A DNA stretch of 43,299 nt from Streptomyces bambusae (GTDB lineage Bacteria > Actinomycetota > Actinomycetes > Streptomycetales > Streptomycetaceae), in contig NZ_WTFF01000019.1 of the NCBI RefSeq assembly GCF_019400985.1, positions 1-43,299 of the forward strand, read 5' to 3'. The notes under the pieces are model-generated. The model made no database searches. It was given only the letters and a program-made list of their open reading frames with translations, and had not been told where the DNA came from. How positions within the stretch are numbered: the stretch's first letter is position 1; each line of letters opens with the position of its first letter. A program made the translations under genes and the position numbers. Shown here piece by piece: positions 24,772 through 32,771 of this stretch.

Positions 24772-26052
24772 TCAGCCGGCGGTAGCGGCTTCGGGGAGGT
24801 CCGCTGCCGGTACGTGCGCGGCGCGGTACGGGTCGACGGTCCTGGGGCGCACGAACGCCCATGCGGCGCAGACCGCCGCGGCCCCGCAGGCACAGGTCAG
24901 CACGAACGCACTGTGGTGTCCGGAGTGCTGGGCCCACTGCCCCGCGGCCAGCGCGGCCACGCCTTGGCCGACGATCAGGCCGCTGCCGAGGAGAGCCATC
25001 GCCTCCCCCATGCGTTCCATCGGGGCGACCTGTTCGGCGAGGATGAACACGGCGATGAGGTGCGGGGCCACGGCGATTCCGATGCCGGCGACGGCGGCGG
25101 CCGCGCCGAGGAAGCCGTCGACGACGAGGAGGGGAAGCAGCAGCACCGCCTGCGCGGTGATGGCGATACGGAGCTGGAGCGTCGGGTCCAGGGTGCTCGG
25201 CCGCATCGTGACGACCAGACCGGCGGCCGAACTGGTCACGGCCATGGCGCCCCAGACGAAGCCGGCCATGCCGGTGTCGCCGAGGTGCTCGGCGAGCGCG
25301 CTCGTACCGGCGTTCGCGCTTCCCCAGATCATGCCCTGCAGCAGGGCCATGGCGAAGAGCGCCATGAGTGCGGGATGCAGCAGCCGCACCCGGGAGGAGG
25401 CCCGGTCCGGCGTGCCGCCCGGCGCGGTGGGATGGAGCGCGAAGAGGGTGCCGAACACCGCGATGACCAGTCCCGCCAGCACGAGCCCGGCCGCGGGGTG
25501 GACCACGGCCACCGCCAGGCCCGCGAGTGCGGGTCCGGCCATGAAGCTGACCTCGTCGACGGCCGTGTCGAAGGAAAGGGCCCGACGGGTCAACTCCGGT
25601 GATGCCGCCGGATTTTCCTCCCTCCTGGACTCTGTCAGCACCACCCAGCGGGTGCGCGAGAGCGGACCGATCTGCGGCACCGTGAGGCCGACGACGGCCG
25701 CGAGCGCGGCCTGCACGACGAGCGGCATCGCCGTGATCGCCGACGTGACGAGGGCGGCGATGGCCGCGGCGTTCGCGAGGGAGGCCGCGAGGATCACGGG
25801 CCGGTGCCCTCGGCGGTCCGCGTGGCGCCCGAGGAACGGGCCGCCCACGGCCTGCCCCGTCCACAGCATCCCGGCGGCGATTCCCGCCGCGCCGATGCTG
25901 CCCAGCTCCGTCAGCATCATGAGGGTGCCGATGGGACAGATCGCGGCGGGCAGCCGCGCCGCGAACGAGATCGCGGGCAGCGCGGCACCCGCGATCCGGG
26001 CGACCGCGCGAAGCCCCGCGACGTCGCGCGGCCGGTCGGGAGCGGTGGTCAC
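24772..26052 (-). CDS. MFS transporter (first of a tandem pair by coordinate)
   Basis: 426 residues from a GTG at 26052 that overlaps the stop of the upstream MFS gene as GTGA, with AAAGG eight bases before it. About twelve hydrophobic segments are visible, and GRHADRRGHRPVILAAS between helices 2 and 3 is the MFS signature loop (GxxxDRxGxR). The central loop holds the segment TESRREENPAASPELTRRAL. Drug-efflux members of this superfamily look similar. In a small biosynthetic cluster it most likely exports the product or protects the producer. The tight coupling suggests it is made in equal amounts with its neighbour. Confidence 0.88.
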   Translation of the reverse strand: MTTAPDRPRDVAGLRAVARIAGAALPAISFAARLPAAICPIGTLMMLTELGSIGAAGIAAGMLWTGQAVGGPFLGRHADRRGHRPVILAASLANAAAIAALVTSAITAMPLVVQAALAAVVGLTVPQIGPLSRTRWVVLTESRREENPAASPELTRRALSFDTAVDEVSFMAGPALAGLAVAVVHPAAGLVLAGLVIAVFGTLFALHPTAPGGTPDRASSRVRLLHPALMALFAMALLQGMIWGSANAGTSALAEHLGDTGMAGFVWGAMAVTSSAAGLVVTMRPSTLDPTLQLRIAITAQAVLLLPLLVVDGFLGAAAAVAGIGIAVAPHLIAVFILAEQVAPMERMGEAMALLGSGLIVGQGVAALAAGQWAQHSGHHSAFVLTCACGAAAVCAAWAFVRPRTVDPYRAAHVPAADLPEAATAG

Positions 26053-27338
26053 GACGTCAGCCTTTCCTGGGCGGGCTGTGCGGGGGGCGCGGGTTCCTGG
26101 CGGCTGCCGTCCTCGGGGGCGCGGTCGCCCAGGCTCAGCACGAGCGGCACCGCCAGCAGGTTCAACGCCCCCAGGACCACCCAGGGCCAGACCGGCCCGT
26201 GGCTCAGGAGCATGGTGAGCAGGGCCGGGGCGATGGTGTTCCCGACGGTCCACGAGAGTTGGAAGACACCGAGAAAGCGGCCGCGGATGTGCTCCGGCGC
26301 CAAGGACGCACTGAGCTCGTTGCTCGGCGGCATGCTGAGCATCTCGGCCAGCGTGAACAGCGCCATCGCCGGCAGCAGTCCGGCGGCCACCAGCCATCCG
26401 GGGACCGCCGGCAGCAGCCCGAAGACGGCGAAGGCGGCGGCGTTGGCCACGGCGGCCAGCGCCAGGACCCGGCTCGGGCGGCGGCGTTCGGTCGTACGGG
26501 CGACCAGGGTCTGGACCAGGGCGACCACGACCATGTTGCCGACCAGGCACGCACCCGCCAGCCAGGCGGCGGCGTGCAGTACCTCGGTGATGTACACGGC
26601 GAGCAGGACCGGCAGGACGGCCGCGGCCAGTACGAAGGCCAGGTTGGCCAGGACCAGCCGCAGATAGCGCAGGTCGCGCAGCACCGCGGCGTACCCCCCG
26701 CCGCCGGCAGCCGGGCGGGCGCGGCGGGGTGCGTCCTCGGCGGCCCCGGGCCGCCAGCCGGCGATCAGGAACGCGGCGACCACGAACGTCAGCGCGTTGA
26801 CCAGGACCAGAACCCGGATGCCGGTGCCGCCGCTGTCCAGCGCGATCGCGAGGGAGGCCGCCGCGGCTCCGAAGCCCCCGCCGATGTTCCGCAGGGCGCC
26901 GATGAAGCCGAACCAGCGTGCCTGGTCCTGCCGGCGGGCCGCGAGGAGGACCAGGCCGCGGCTGGACGTCCAGTAGACGGCGGAACCCGCTTGCACGACG
27001 AACTGGACCGCGACGATCTTCCACACCGTGTCCGCGAGCAGGAAGGCGCAGAACCCGGCGGCCGAGACGAGGTTGGCGGCGACGACCACCGTGCGGGCGC
27101 CGAACCGGTCGATCAGCAGGCCGGCCACGACCGGCACGGGCATGGCGATGAGCTGACCGAGCGAGAGCGCGGCGCCGACGGAGCCGAGCGACAGGGACGT
27201 GGTGCTGGAGAAGTAGAGGACGGTGAAGGCCAGGACGAGCCCGTTGCCCAGGCTGTCCATGACGTTGGCGGTGACGAAGCGGCCGTTCCCCGACAGCTCG
27301 GGAAGCCCCCACTTCGCCAGTAACTCCCGCCCGGTCAT
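26049..27338 (-). CDS. MFS transporter (second of the pair), with a TTA codon at position 6
   Basis: 429 residues from an ATG at 27338, which overlaps the stop of the 2OG-Fe gene as ATGA. It has about twelve membrane segments and the MFS loop DRFGARTVVVAAN after helix 2. SLAPEHIRGRFLGVFQLSW in the second half is typical of MDR-type MFS proteins. Codon 6 is TTA (27321-27323), where a ribosome lacking the bldA leucyl-tRNA would stall at once and leave the downstream coupled MFS gene untranslated. It probably exports the cluster product. Sequence similarity to the other transporter is low by eye, so the pair is not a recent duplication. Confidence 0.88.
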   Translation of the reverse strand: MTGRELLAKWGLPELSGNGRFVTANVMDSLGNGLVLAFTVLYFSSTTSLSLGSVGAALSLGQLIAMPVPVVAGLLIDRFGARTVVVAANLVSAAGFCAFLLADTVWKIVAVQFVVQAGSAVYWTSSRGLVLLAARRQDQARWFGFIGALRNIGGGFGAAAASLAIALDSGGTGIRVLVLVNALTFVVAAFLIAGWRPGAAEDAPRRARPAAGGGGYAAVLRDLRYLRLVLANLAFVLAAAVLPVLLAVYITEVLHAAAWLAGACLVGNMVVVALVQTLVARTTERRRPSRVLALAAVANAAAFAVFGLLPAVPGWLVAAGLLPAMALFTLAEMLSMPPSNELSASLAPEHIRGRFLGVFQLSWTVGNTIAPALLTMLLSHGPVWPWVVLGALNLLAVPLVLSLGDRAPEDGSRQEPAPPAQPAQERLTS

Positions 27339-28120
27339 CGGGACCCGGGGCGGTCCGACCGGTCCGGCCCGCCCGATCCCGCCGGCTCGCCCGATGCCGC
27401 CGGCTCGCCTGCCCCCGCCGGCTCGCCCGCCGCGTCCGGACCGGCGGCGCGCGGGAAGAAGTCCACCAGCATCATGTCCCGGACTCCCACCGGCGCACCG
27501 TCGGCCACCTCCACCGCCGAGACGCCGTGGAACACCCGCCGGTCGTCGATGACGACCGTCTCGAACGGCTCGGTGAGCAGCGTGCGGAACAGCGGGGCCT
27601 TCTCCCGGTCGTACAGCTGGGAGACACCGCCGTCGACGTTCTCCCGGCGCATGAGCACCTGGGCGACGAAGTGGTGGCCGTCCTCGTGGATGCCTTCGGG
27701 CGCCGGCAGGCCTTCGGCGTCGCGGGAGGCGAGGATGCGGATCTGGTGGATGCCGATGCCGCCGGTGGCGATGTCGAAGCTGCCGGGGAGCCGGGCGAGC
27801 AGCGCCCGGACGAGGGCGGTCAGGAGCGGGGAGTCGGCCACCTCCTGCTCGACGGGCTCGAACTCCCGGGCCACCCCGCCGTGCAGGGGATTGACGGCGA
27901 GCGACTGGCGGAAGGCACCGTGCGGTGCGCGGACCAGGCCGCTGTCGGTCAGGTGGAACTCGCTGTACCGGCGCCGCCGGTAGCGGGCACCGTCCCTCAT
28001 GTAGCGGTCGACCGGCAGCCCGTCCCAGGACTGGCGCAGCTGCTTGATCTCGGTCTCGCCGAATGCGGCGAGGGCCTGGAGCATCTCGGTGGCGGACAGG
28101 TGGACGTACGGCTCAGGCAT
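27335..28120 (-). CDS. 2OG-Fe(II) dioxygenase family protein (PF10014-like amino acid hydroxylase)
   Basis: 261 residues from an ATG at 28120, 55 bases after the ATP-grasp gene. The fold signature GGIGIHQIRI precedes GIHEDGHHFVAQVL, giving an iron site of His145, Asp147 and a distal His198 in RRVFHGVSAV; Arg214 could bind the 2-oxoglutarate carboxylate. This matches the PF10014 group, whose characterised members (such as Bacillus isoleucine dioxygenase) hydroxylate free aliphatic L-amino acids. It would therefore supply a hydroxylated amino acid to the ligases of this cluster. The last 35 residues are Gly/Glu/Pro/Ala-rich and come from an 18-bp tandem repeat, outside the catalytic domain. The stop is coupled to the MFS gene. 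Confidence 0.82.
   Translation of the reverse strand: MPEPYVHLSATEMLQALAAFGETEIKQLRQSWDGLPVDRYMRDGARYRRRRYSEFHLTDSGLVRAPHGAFRQSLAVNPLHGGVAREFEPVEQEVADSPLLTALVRALLARLPGSFDIATGGIGIHQIRILASRDAEGLPAPEGIHEDGHHFVAQVLMRRENVDGGVSQLYDREKAPLFRTLLTEPFETVVIDDRRVFHGVSAVEVADGAPVGVRDMMLVDFFPRAAGPDAAGEPAGAGEPAASGEPAGSGGPDRSDRPGSR
27379..27426 (-). repeat. Three 18-bp-spaced repeats coding for the 2OG-Fe protein tail
   Basis: The 12-mer CCGCCGGCTCGC occurs at 27379, 27397 and 27415, an exact 18-bp period. It encodes Gly-Glu-Pro-Ala-rich units in the C-terminal tail. The unit length keeps the frame. Copy number could vary without harming the catalytic domain. Confidence 0.85.
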
Positions 28121-28175
28121 GGCAGCGACGAGGCCTTTCGTGCGGGCGGGAGCGCGAGGTGCGGCTTTCCGGGGG

Positions 28176-29471
28176 TCAGCGGACGGCCTGCGCGGCCGGG
28201 CCGGTGAGCAGATCCGTGAGCTGCGCGAGCATGTCCGCCGAGAGAACGTGATGGGTGGCGTCCAGGGCCGTGATCTGCTGGACGAAGGCGTCCTCGGCCC
28301 CGTACTCACAGGTGGCGATCATCAGGCCGCCGTACTCGCGGCCGTCGACCACGAGCGCGGGGGTGATCTGGACGACGTCCAGGGCCTGCTCGGCCTCCTT
28401 GACGAAGACGTCGGTCACGTTGTCGACCGGGAACTCCAACGACCAGCGCTGCCGCGGGAGCACCGGCTCGGCGGGGGCCTTCCACCGGCCGAGCAGGATG
28501 TCGGTCATGCTCAGGTAGGTGTTCCGGCCCGAGGCGGCGACGCCGAGGGCGGTGGCGCCGGAGACCCGGGGGTTGATCTCCAGTACGTAGTAGGTGCCAC
28601 GGCTGTGGATGATGTCCAGGTTGATGACGCCGGTGATGCCCAGAGTGGTGCACAGCTTCTTCAGCTTCTGCGCCACCGGCACGAAGGCGGCGTCGTCCGC
28701 GGTTCGGGGAGCGGACGACCGCAGCTCCCAGAAGGCGAAGGTGGGCTTGCCGCCGGCCGGTCCGGTGAAGCACAGCGGCTGCACCGCGTACTCGCCGTCG
28801 GCGCCGACGAGTTCGACCGTGCACAGCTCACCGGTGATGCATTGCTCCATGACGAGGTTGCCCTCGTCGGGGGTGGCCAGGAACTCCTCCAGGTCCGCCC
28901 GGTCGCGGATGAAGCGGATGCCGCTGCCCGAGCTGCCCCATACCGCCTTGGTCAGCAGCGGGTAGCCGAACTCCTCCGCCTTGAGGCGGACGATGTCCGC
29001 GTAGGCCGGCACGGCAGCGGCGGCGTTCTTCAGCAGTGTGCCGTCGATCAGCATGCCCTGGGGGACGTCCAGGCCGTGGTCGGCGAGGATCTTCCTGGTC
29101 TCCCCCTTGTCGCCGAGCAGGCGGGCCGGTTCCACCCCGTTGGTGACCACGGGTATGCCGTGCTCGGCCAGTTTCGCCTTCACCACGGCGTCGCGGAGTG
29201 CGGCCTCGTCCGGGAAGGAGAGGGAGACGACGCCGTCGGCGCCCCAGGCCAGGATGCGGTCGACGATCTGGTCCGGGGTGGCGTCCTCCGGCAGCTTTTC
29301 CCAGGTGCCGCCGGGGAAGTCCGCGGCTGCGCAGTCGCCGTCGGTGTAGAAGATGCGGGCTTCGCGGCCGTCGTCGGCCACCGCCTTGGCCAGCTCCGGA
29401 ATGTAGGGGCCGGCCCGCGAGATCGGGATGGAGCGTATGTAGGCGATGCGCCTGATCTCCGAGGCGGTCAT
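28176..29471 (-). CDS. ATP-grasp ligase (carbamoyl-phosphate-synthase-like fold)
   Basis: 431 residues from an ATG at 29471, with GGAG five bases upstream; the frame is open further upstream but only as low-complexity sequence. An N-terminal Rossmann-like region is followed by the ATP-grasp core. The Lys before YPLLTKAVWGSSGSGI begins the phosphate loop, VMEQCITGELCTVELV is the adenine-side strand, and the metal-binding segment is VLEINPRVSGATALGV. It would activate a carboxylate as an acyl phosphate and join it to an amine. The first gene of the leftward operon, it probably acts with the two rightward ATP-grasp proteins on one product. Substrate cannot be predicted; PylC- or LysX-like activity is possible. 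Confidence 0.85.
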   Translation of the reverse strand: MTASEIRRIAYIRSIPISRAGPYIPELAKAVADDGREARIFYTDGDCAAADFPGGTWEKLPEDATPDQIVDRILAWGADGVVSLSFPDEAALRDAVVKAKLAEHGIPVVTNGVEPARLLGDKGETRKILADHGLDVPQGMLIDGTLLKNAAAAVPAYADIVRLKAEEFGYPLLTKAVWGSSGSGIRFIRDRADLEEFLATPDEGNLVMEQCITGELCTVELVGADGEYAVQPLCFTGPAGGKPTFAFWELRSSAPRTADDAAFVPVAQKLKKLCTTLGITGVINLDIIHSRGTYYVLEINPRVSGATALGVAASGRNTYLSMTDILLGRWKAPAEPVLPRQRWSLEFPVDNVTDVFVKEAEQALDVVQITPALVVDGREYGGLMIATCEYGAEDAFVQQITALDATHHVLSADMLAQLTDLLTGPAAQAVR

Positions 29472-30077
29472 GGGTACTCCAGTTCGATCGTCGGCCGGGT
29501 GGCGGCGGGCGCCGCTCGACGGCCTGCGGTGGGTGCCGGCGCGCGGCATGGGTGCAGCCGACACGTCCGTCATGGTCCGGCGGACCGGTTCATCCGCCTC
29601 GTCCGTACAGAGTTCTGGATTTGTTCCTGCCCCAACTCGGCCTGTTTCGCGACCTGTTCGGCCCGGCGACATTAACCGGACAGGGCGACGTGAACAGGCC
29701 TGGAGAGCGGCGATCTCACAGTCCGGACCGATCTGGAGGAAGCGACGAAATGTGCCCGGCAGGGAACGCCGACCCTCGTCGGTTCTGTCCCTGTCGCATT
29801 CCTCGCGGCCGCCTGTCTACTGGCAAAAGCCTCCGCCATTGCGCCACGCACTGGCCAACGGGACAGCTGAGCCTGCCGGATTCGGGCAAGCAGCCGGACC
29901 ATCGTGAAAGAGGCATACGGGAGCGATGCGCCGCCGCGCCTGCCTTCACGCTTCCCCTTGCGCCGCATGGATCTGCGGTTCAGTCACGTTCTCTGTTCCG
30001 TGCCGCACGGACCGCGGCACCACTCCCCGTTGACAGGCCGTTCGAAGCTGTTCCTCCGGATATAAGGATGAGGCACG
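29472..30077. promoter_or_regulatory. Divergent promoter region of the ATP-grasp/radical SAM cluster
   Basis: 606 bases separate the two oppositely directed operons. The region has more A+T than the genes and more TTG/AAC-type words. It contains an inverted array of CCTGTT-like half-sites (29641-29698, listed separately) and the near-palindrome GGTCCG-G-CGGACC at 29574-29586. TTGACA at 30030-30035 is 25 bases from TATAAG at 30061, too far for a normal promoter pair. An open frame at 29750-30085 behind GGAGGA has poor codon usage. I see no regulator gene. Confidence 0.6.
29641..29698. promoter_or_regulatory. Candidate operator: nested inverted CCTGTT half-sites
   Basis: CCTGTTTC (29641) and CCTGTTCG (29653) face GGACAGG (29678) and TGAACAGG (29691). 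Outer and inner pairs share almost the same dyad centre (about 29669). Half-sites on each side are 12-13 bases apart. This symmetry between two divergent operons suggests binding by a dimeric or tetrameric regulator encoded elsewhere. Confidence 0.4.
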
Positions 30078-30085
30078 TTGAGTGA
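29750..30085 (+). other. Open frame behind a strong Shine-Dalgarno sequence, coding status doubtful
   Basis: GGAGGAAG sits about seven bases before an ATG at 29750. The frame runs 111 codons (begins MCPAGNADPRRFCPC) and ends at 30085, overlapping the radical SAM start by eight bases. About one third of sampled third positions are A or T, far more than in neighbouring genes, and the product is basic without recognisable motifs. It could be a leader or precursor coupled to the radical SAM gene, or an accidental frame in its 5' untranslated region. Confidence 0.25.
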
Positions 30086-31511
30086 CATTCGCCATGAGCT
30101 CGCTCGGCACATCGAACAGGGCGTCATTCCACCCTTCAACTACGCGTACCCGTCGCGTTCCGCCTACCGCCCCCTGAACGGAGCCTGGAACATCCAGGAC
30201 ATCTGGGCGCAGGACCTGAAGCGACATCCCGTGCCGGAGCTCAACCTCTACCTGCACGTGCCGTTCTGTCGCTACAAGTGCGGGTTCTGCAACCTGTACA
30301 CGGTCATCTCCGAGGACATGGACGTGTACGACGCGTACATGGACGCGCTGTGCACCCAGATCCGCGACCACGCCGAGGTCATCCAGAGCCGCCGCCTGCG
30401 CACCGTCTACATCGGTGGCGGCACGCCGAGCCTGCTGAGCCTGCGTCACTTCGAGCAGCTCTTCGCCACGCTGGACGAGGTCTACCCCAACTGGAGGAGC
30501 ACGGTGGAGGAGGTGGCCATCGAGGCCACCCCGGACTCCGTCGTCAACGAGCCGGACACCCTGGGAGGCCTCATCGACCTGGGCCTCACCCGGGCGAACA
30601 TCGGCATCCAGTCCTTAGTCCCCGCCGAGATCCGGGAGGCCGGCCGCGGCCAGGCCAACGAGCGGGTCATCCGCCAGGCCGTCGAGATCATCCGCGAGAA
30701 GCAACTGCCCAACCTCAGCACCGACTTGATCATGGGCTTCGCCGGGCAGACCCCGGAGAGCTGGCGGCACTCCGTCGACGAACTGGCGGCCCTCGCCCCC
30801 GAGACCGTCAGCACCTACTTCCTGACGGTCAGGCCGGACGCCTGGTTCTCCAGGACCGGTGCGTACCAGTACATGATGAGCCCGGACCTGTACGAGCGGT
30901 ACGACTACGCGAACGCCGCCTTCGCCGCGGCCGGGTACGTCCAGGAGTCGAACGTCCGCTACAAGAAGCTCGGACGCGGCGGATACCAGCAGAAGGTCCT
31001 GACCTTCCACGGCATCCCGCTGCTGGGACTCGGAGCCGGAGCCCGCAGTTACACCAGCTCGGTCGACTACATGGTCGGCAGCGTGAAACCGAGTCTCACG
31101 GAGGTCGCGGACTACATCACCAAGGCCCGGAACCACGAACTGACTCCGGTCACCGGATTTGTCCTCAATGACGAGGAGATCATCCGCAAGCGCCTCGTCC
31201 TCGACTCCTTCGACCTGGATCTGGGCGAACTCGACCGCTTCGGCTACCAGGAGACGGCGCACCTCTTCGAGCCCGTGCTCGAAGCAGCGGAAGAAGTCGG
31301 CCTCATCCGCCGACTGCCCACCAACCGCATTCAGTTGACGCCATCAGGATTCAAGTACCGCGACATCCTGTCCTGGATGTTCTTCTCCAAGAACGTCATC
31401 GACCTGGACCGCGAGTATTACGCCGGTCTGCACAAGAGCAACAAGCGTGCGCAGAAGCACATGGGAGCCGAACCCGTCAGCATTTCGGGCCTGAAGACCG
31501 CCAACGGCTGA
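30078..31511 (+). CDS. HemW/HemN-like radical SAM enzyme
   Basis: 477 residues from a TTG at 30078, with AAGGA nine bases upstream. The cluster motif is Cys64-x3-Cys68-x2-Cys71 in HVPFCRYKCGFCNLYTV, followed by YIGGGTPSLL, the glycine-rich SAM-binding strand of HemN/HemW-type proteins, and a HemN-like C-terminal domain. The radical chemistry should therefore be intact. Housekeeping HemW is a haem chaperone, but this gene leads a biosynthetic operon and so is likely a tailoring enzyme. Class C radical SAM methylases and the cyclopropane-forming enzymes of CC-1065 and jawsamycin biosynthesis share this architecture. Codon 180 is TTA (30615-30617), suggesting bldA-dependent translation. It heads the four-gene rightward operon. 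Confidence 0.88.
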   Translation: MSDIRHELARHIEQGVIPPFNYAYPSRSAYRPLNGAWNIQDIWAQDLKRHPVPELNLYLHVPFCRYKCGFCNLYTVISEDMDVYDAYMDALCTQIRDHAEVIQSRRLRTVYIGGGTPSLLSLRHFEQLFATLDEVYPNWRSTVEEVAIEATPDSVVNEPDTLGGLIDLGLTRANIGIQSLVPAEIREAGRGQANERVIRQAVEIIREKQLPNLSTDLIMGFAGQTPESWRHSVDELAALAPETVSTYFLTVRPDAWFSRTGAYQYMMSPDLYERYDYANAAFAAAGYVQESNVRYKKLGRGGYQQKVLTFHGIPLLGLGAGARSYTSSVDYMVGSVKPSLTEVADYITKARNHELTPVTGFVLNDEEIIRKRLVLDSFDLDLGELDRFGYQETAHLFEPVLEAAEEVGLIRRLPTNRIQLTPSGFKYRDILSWMFFSKNVIDLDREYYAGLHKSNKRAQKHMGAEPVSISGLKTANG

Positions 31512-31517
31512 TTCTCC

Positions 31518-31570
31518 CACCGGGCCCGGAACCTCGCCCGGTGCGGTCACCGAACGGATATCGGTGACCG
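31518..31570 (+). terminator. Two adjacent hairpins after the radical SAM gene
   Basis: The first stem pairs 31518-31525 (CACCGGGC) with 31536-31543. The second is a perfect 10-bp stem, 31544-31553 (CGGTCACCGA) with 31561-31570, around a 7-base loop. They lie directly after the radical SAM stop and 60 bases before the next start. No U-run follows, so partial termination or 3'-end protection is as likely as full termination. Confidence 0.6.
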
Positions 31571-31630
31571 TACCGGGCGCCGCTGCCGCATTTCCTCCTT
31601 GCCGACCGACTCAGGACTCAGGAGAACGTC

Positions 31631-32734
31631 ATGACGCAGCTGCTCATCGCCGCGGGCGGGGGCGGTGATGTGATCGGCACGACCCTCGTGCACCACGCGC
31701 TGCACGGTGACGAGCCGGCGGTGGTGCTCAGCTACTCGTGGGAGCGCCTCGTCGTCGACCCGATCCCCGGTCCGCGCGCCGAGCAGGACTTCGCCGGTCT
31801 GCGACCTCTCACGCCGCGCGTCTCACAGATCACCGCCACGTCGTCCGCCATCGCGCCGGCTGGCTCCACGCTGCCCCGACTGGCCGCCGAACTGCCCGTC
31901 ACACTCGGGCTGCTGAATCCCTACGGGGGTGTCCTCCACCTGGCCGACCAGATCGCGCAGGCGGCCGAGAAGTACGCCGTCGACGCGGTCACGGTGGTGG
32001 ACGTCGGAGGGGACGTCTTCGCCCGCGGCGACGAGCCGACCCTGCTCAGCCCCCTGCCGGACGCCCTGGTGATCGCCGCGTGCGCCACCGCCGGTGTGCC
32101 GGCCGATCTCCGTCTCGCGGGCCCCGGGCTGGACTGCGAGGTCCCCGAGCAGGACCTGCTGCCCGACGCGGGTACCGACTACGTCACCCTCACCGCATCC
32201 GACACCCGCAAGGTCGAGCACATCTTCGACTGGCATCCCTCGGAGGCCAGCGCGCTCCTCGCCGCGGCCGCCCGCGGACTGCGCGGCGGCTGCGTCGTAC
32301 GCGACACCGGCAGGCCGGTGGTCCTCACCGACGCCGGCGCCCGTGTCTACCGCATCCCCACCGACCGGGTGCTGGAACGCAACCGGCTGGCCCACGCGCT
32401 GTACGTCCGGGGTGTCGGCACCCTCGACGCCGCCGAGCAGGTCAGCCGGGAGGTCTGCGGCTTCTCCGAACTCCAGCGCGAGCGCGAACGATCGCTGCGG
32501 CCACCGGAGACGGGCTCCCCGACGGGGTCGGTGGACGAGGCCCTGCACGACCTCGACCTCTGGCTGGAGAAACTGCGGGCCGCCGCCCCCCGGGCCCGGT
32601 ACGCCACCTTCCGCTGCGTGGCCGAGGGCCTCGGACTCACCGGAGCCGCGGCGCGGACACTGCGCGCCCGCATCGTCGCCGAACGCCCACGCCAGTACGC
32701 CGCGCCCCTGTTCTCCCTTTCCGTACCGGACTAG
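31631..32734 (+). CDS. DUF1152 domain protein
   Basis: 367 residues from an ATG at 31631, with AGGAG six bases upstream. The N-terminus MTQLLIAAGGGGDVIGTTLV contains the glycine-rich start of DUF1152 proteins, a Rossmann-like nucleotide-binding fold found in archaea and some actinobacteria with no established reaction. ALYVRGVGTLDAAEQVSREV lies in the C-terminal third, which is helical. No catalytic motif can be named. Genes of this family recur near ATP-grasp enzymes in secondary-metabolism loci as far as I recall, but that is context, not proof. It probably acts on a nucleotide- or acyl-phosphate-linked intermediate of this cluster, or serves as a partner of one of the ligases. Confidence 0.75.
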   Translation: MTQLLIAAGGGGDVIGTTLVHHALHGDEPAVVLSYSWERLVVDPIPGPRAEQDFAGLRPLTPRVSQITATSSAIAPAGSTLPRLAAELPVTLGLLNPYGGVLHLADQIAQAAEKYAVDAVTVVDVGGDVFARGDEPTLLSPLPDALVIAACATAGVPADLRLAGPGLDCEVPEQDLLPDAGTDYVTLTASDTRKVEHIFDWHPSEASALLAAAARGLRGGCVVRDTGRPVVLTDAGARVYRIPTDRVLERNRLAHALYVRGVGTLDAAEQVSREVCGFSELQRERERSLRPPETGSPTGSVDEALHDLDLWLEKLRAAAPRARYATFRCVAEGLGLTGAAARTLRARIVAERPRQYAAPLFSLSVPD

Positions 32735-32771
32735 ACCGTCAACCCGACTCTTCTCGGAGGGCCACACCGCC

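Noticed and set aside
30030..30066. TTGACA and TATAAG as a promoter for the radical SAM operon
   Set aside because: The two elements are 25 bases apart, while 16-19 is expected; TATAAG also overlaps the ribosome-binding site.
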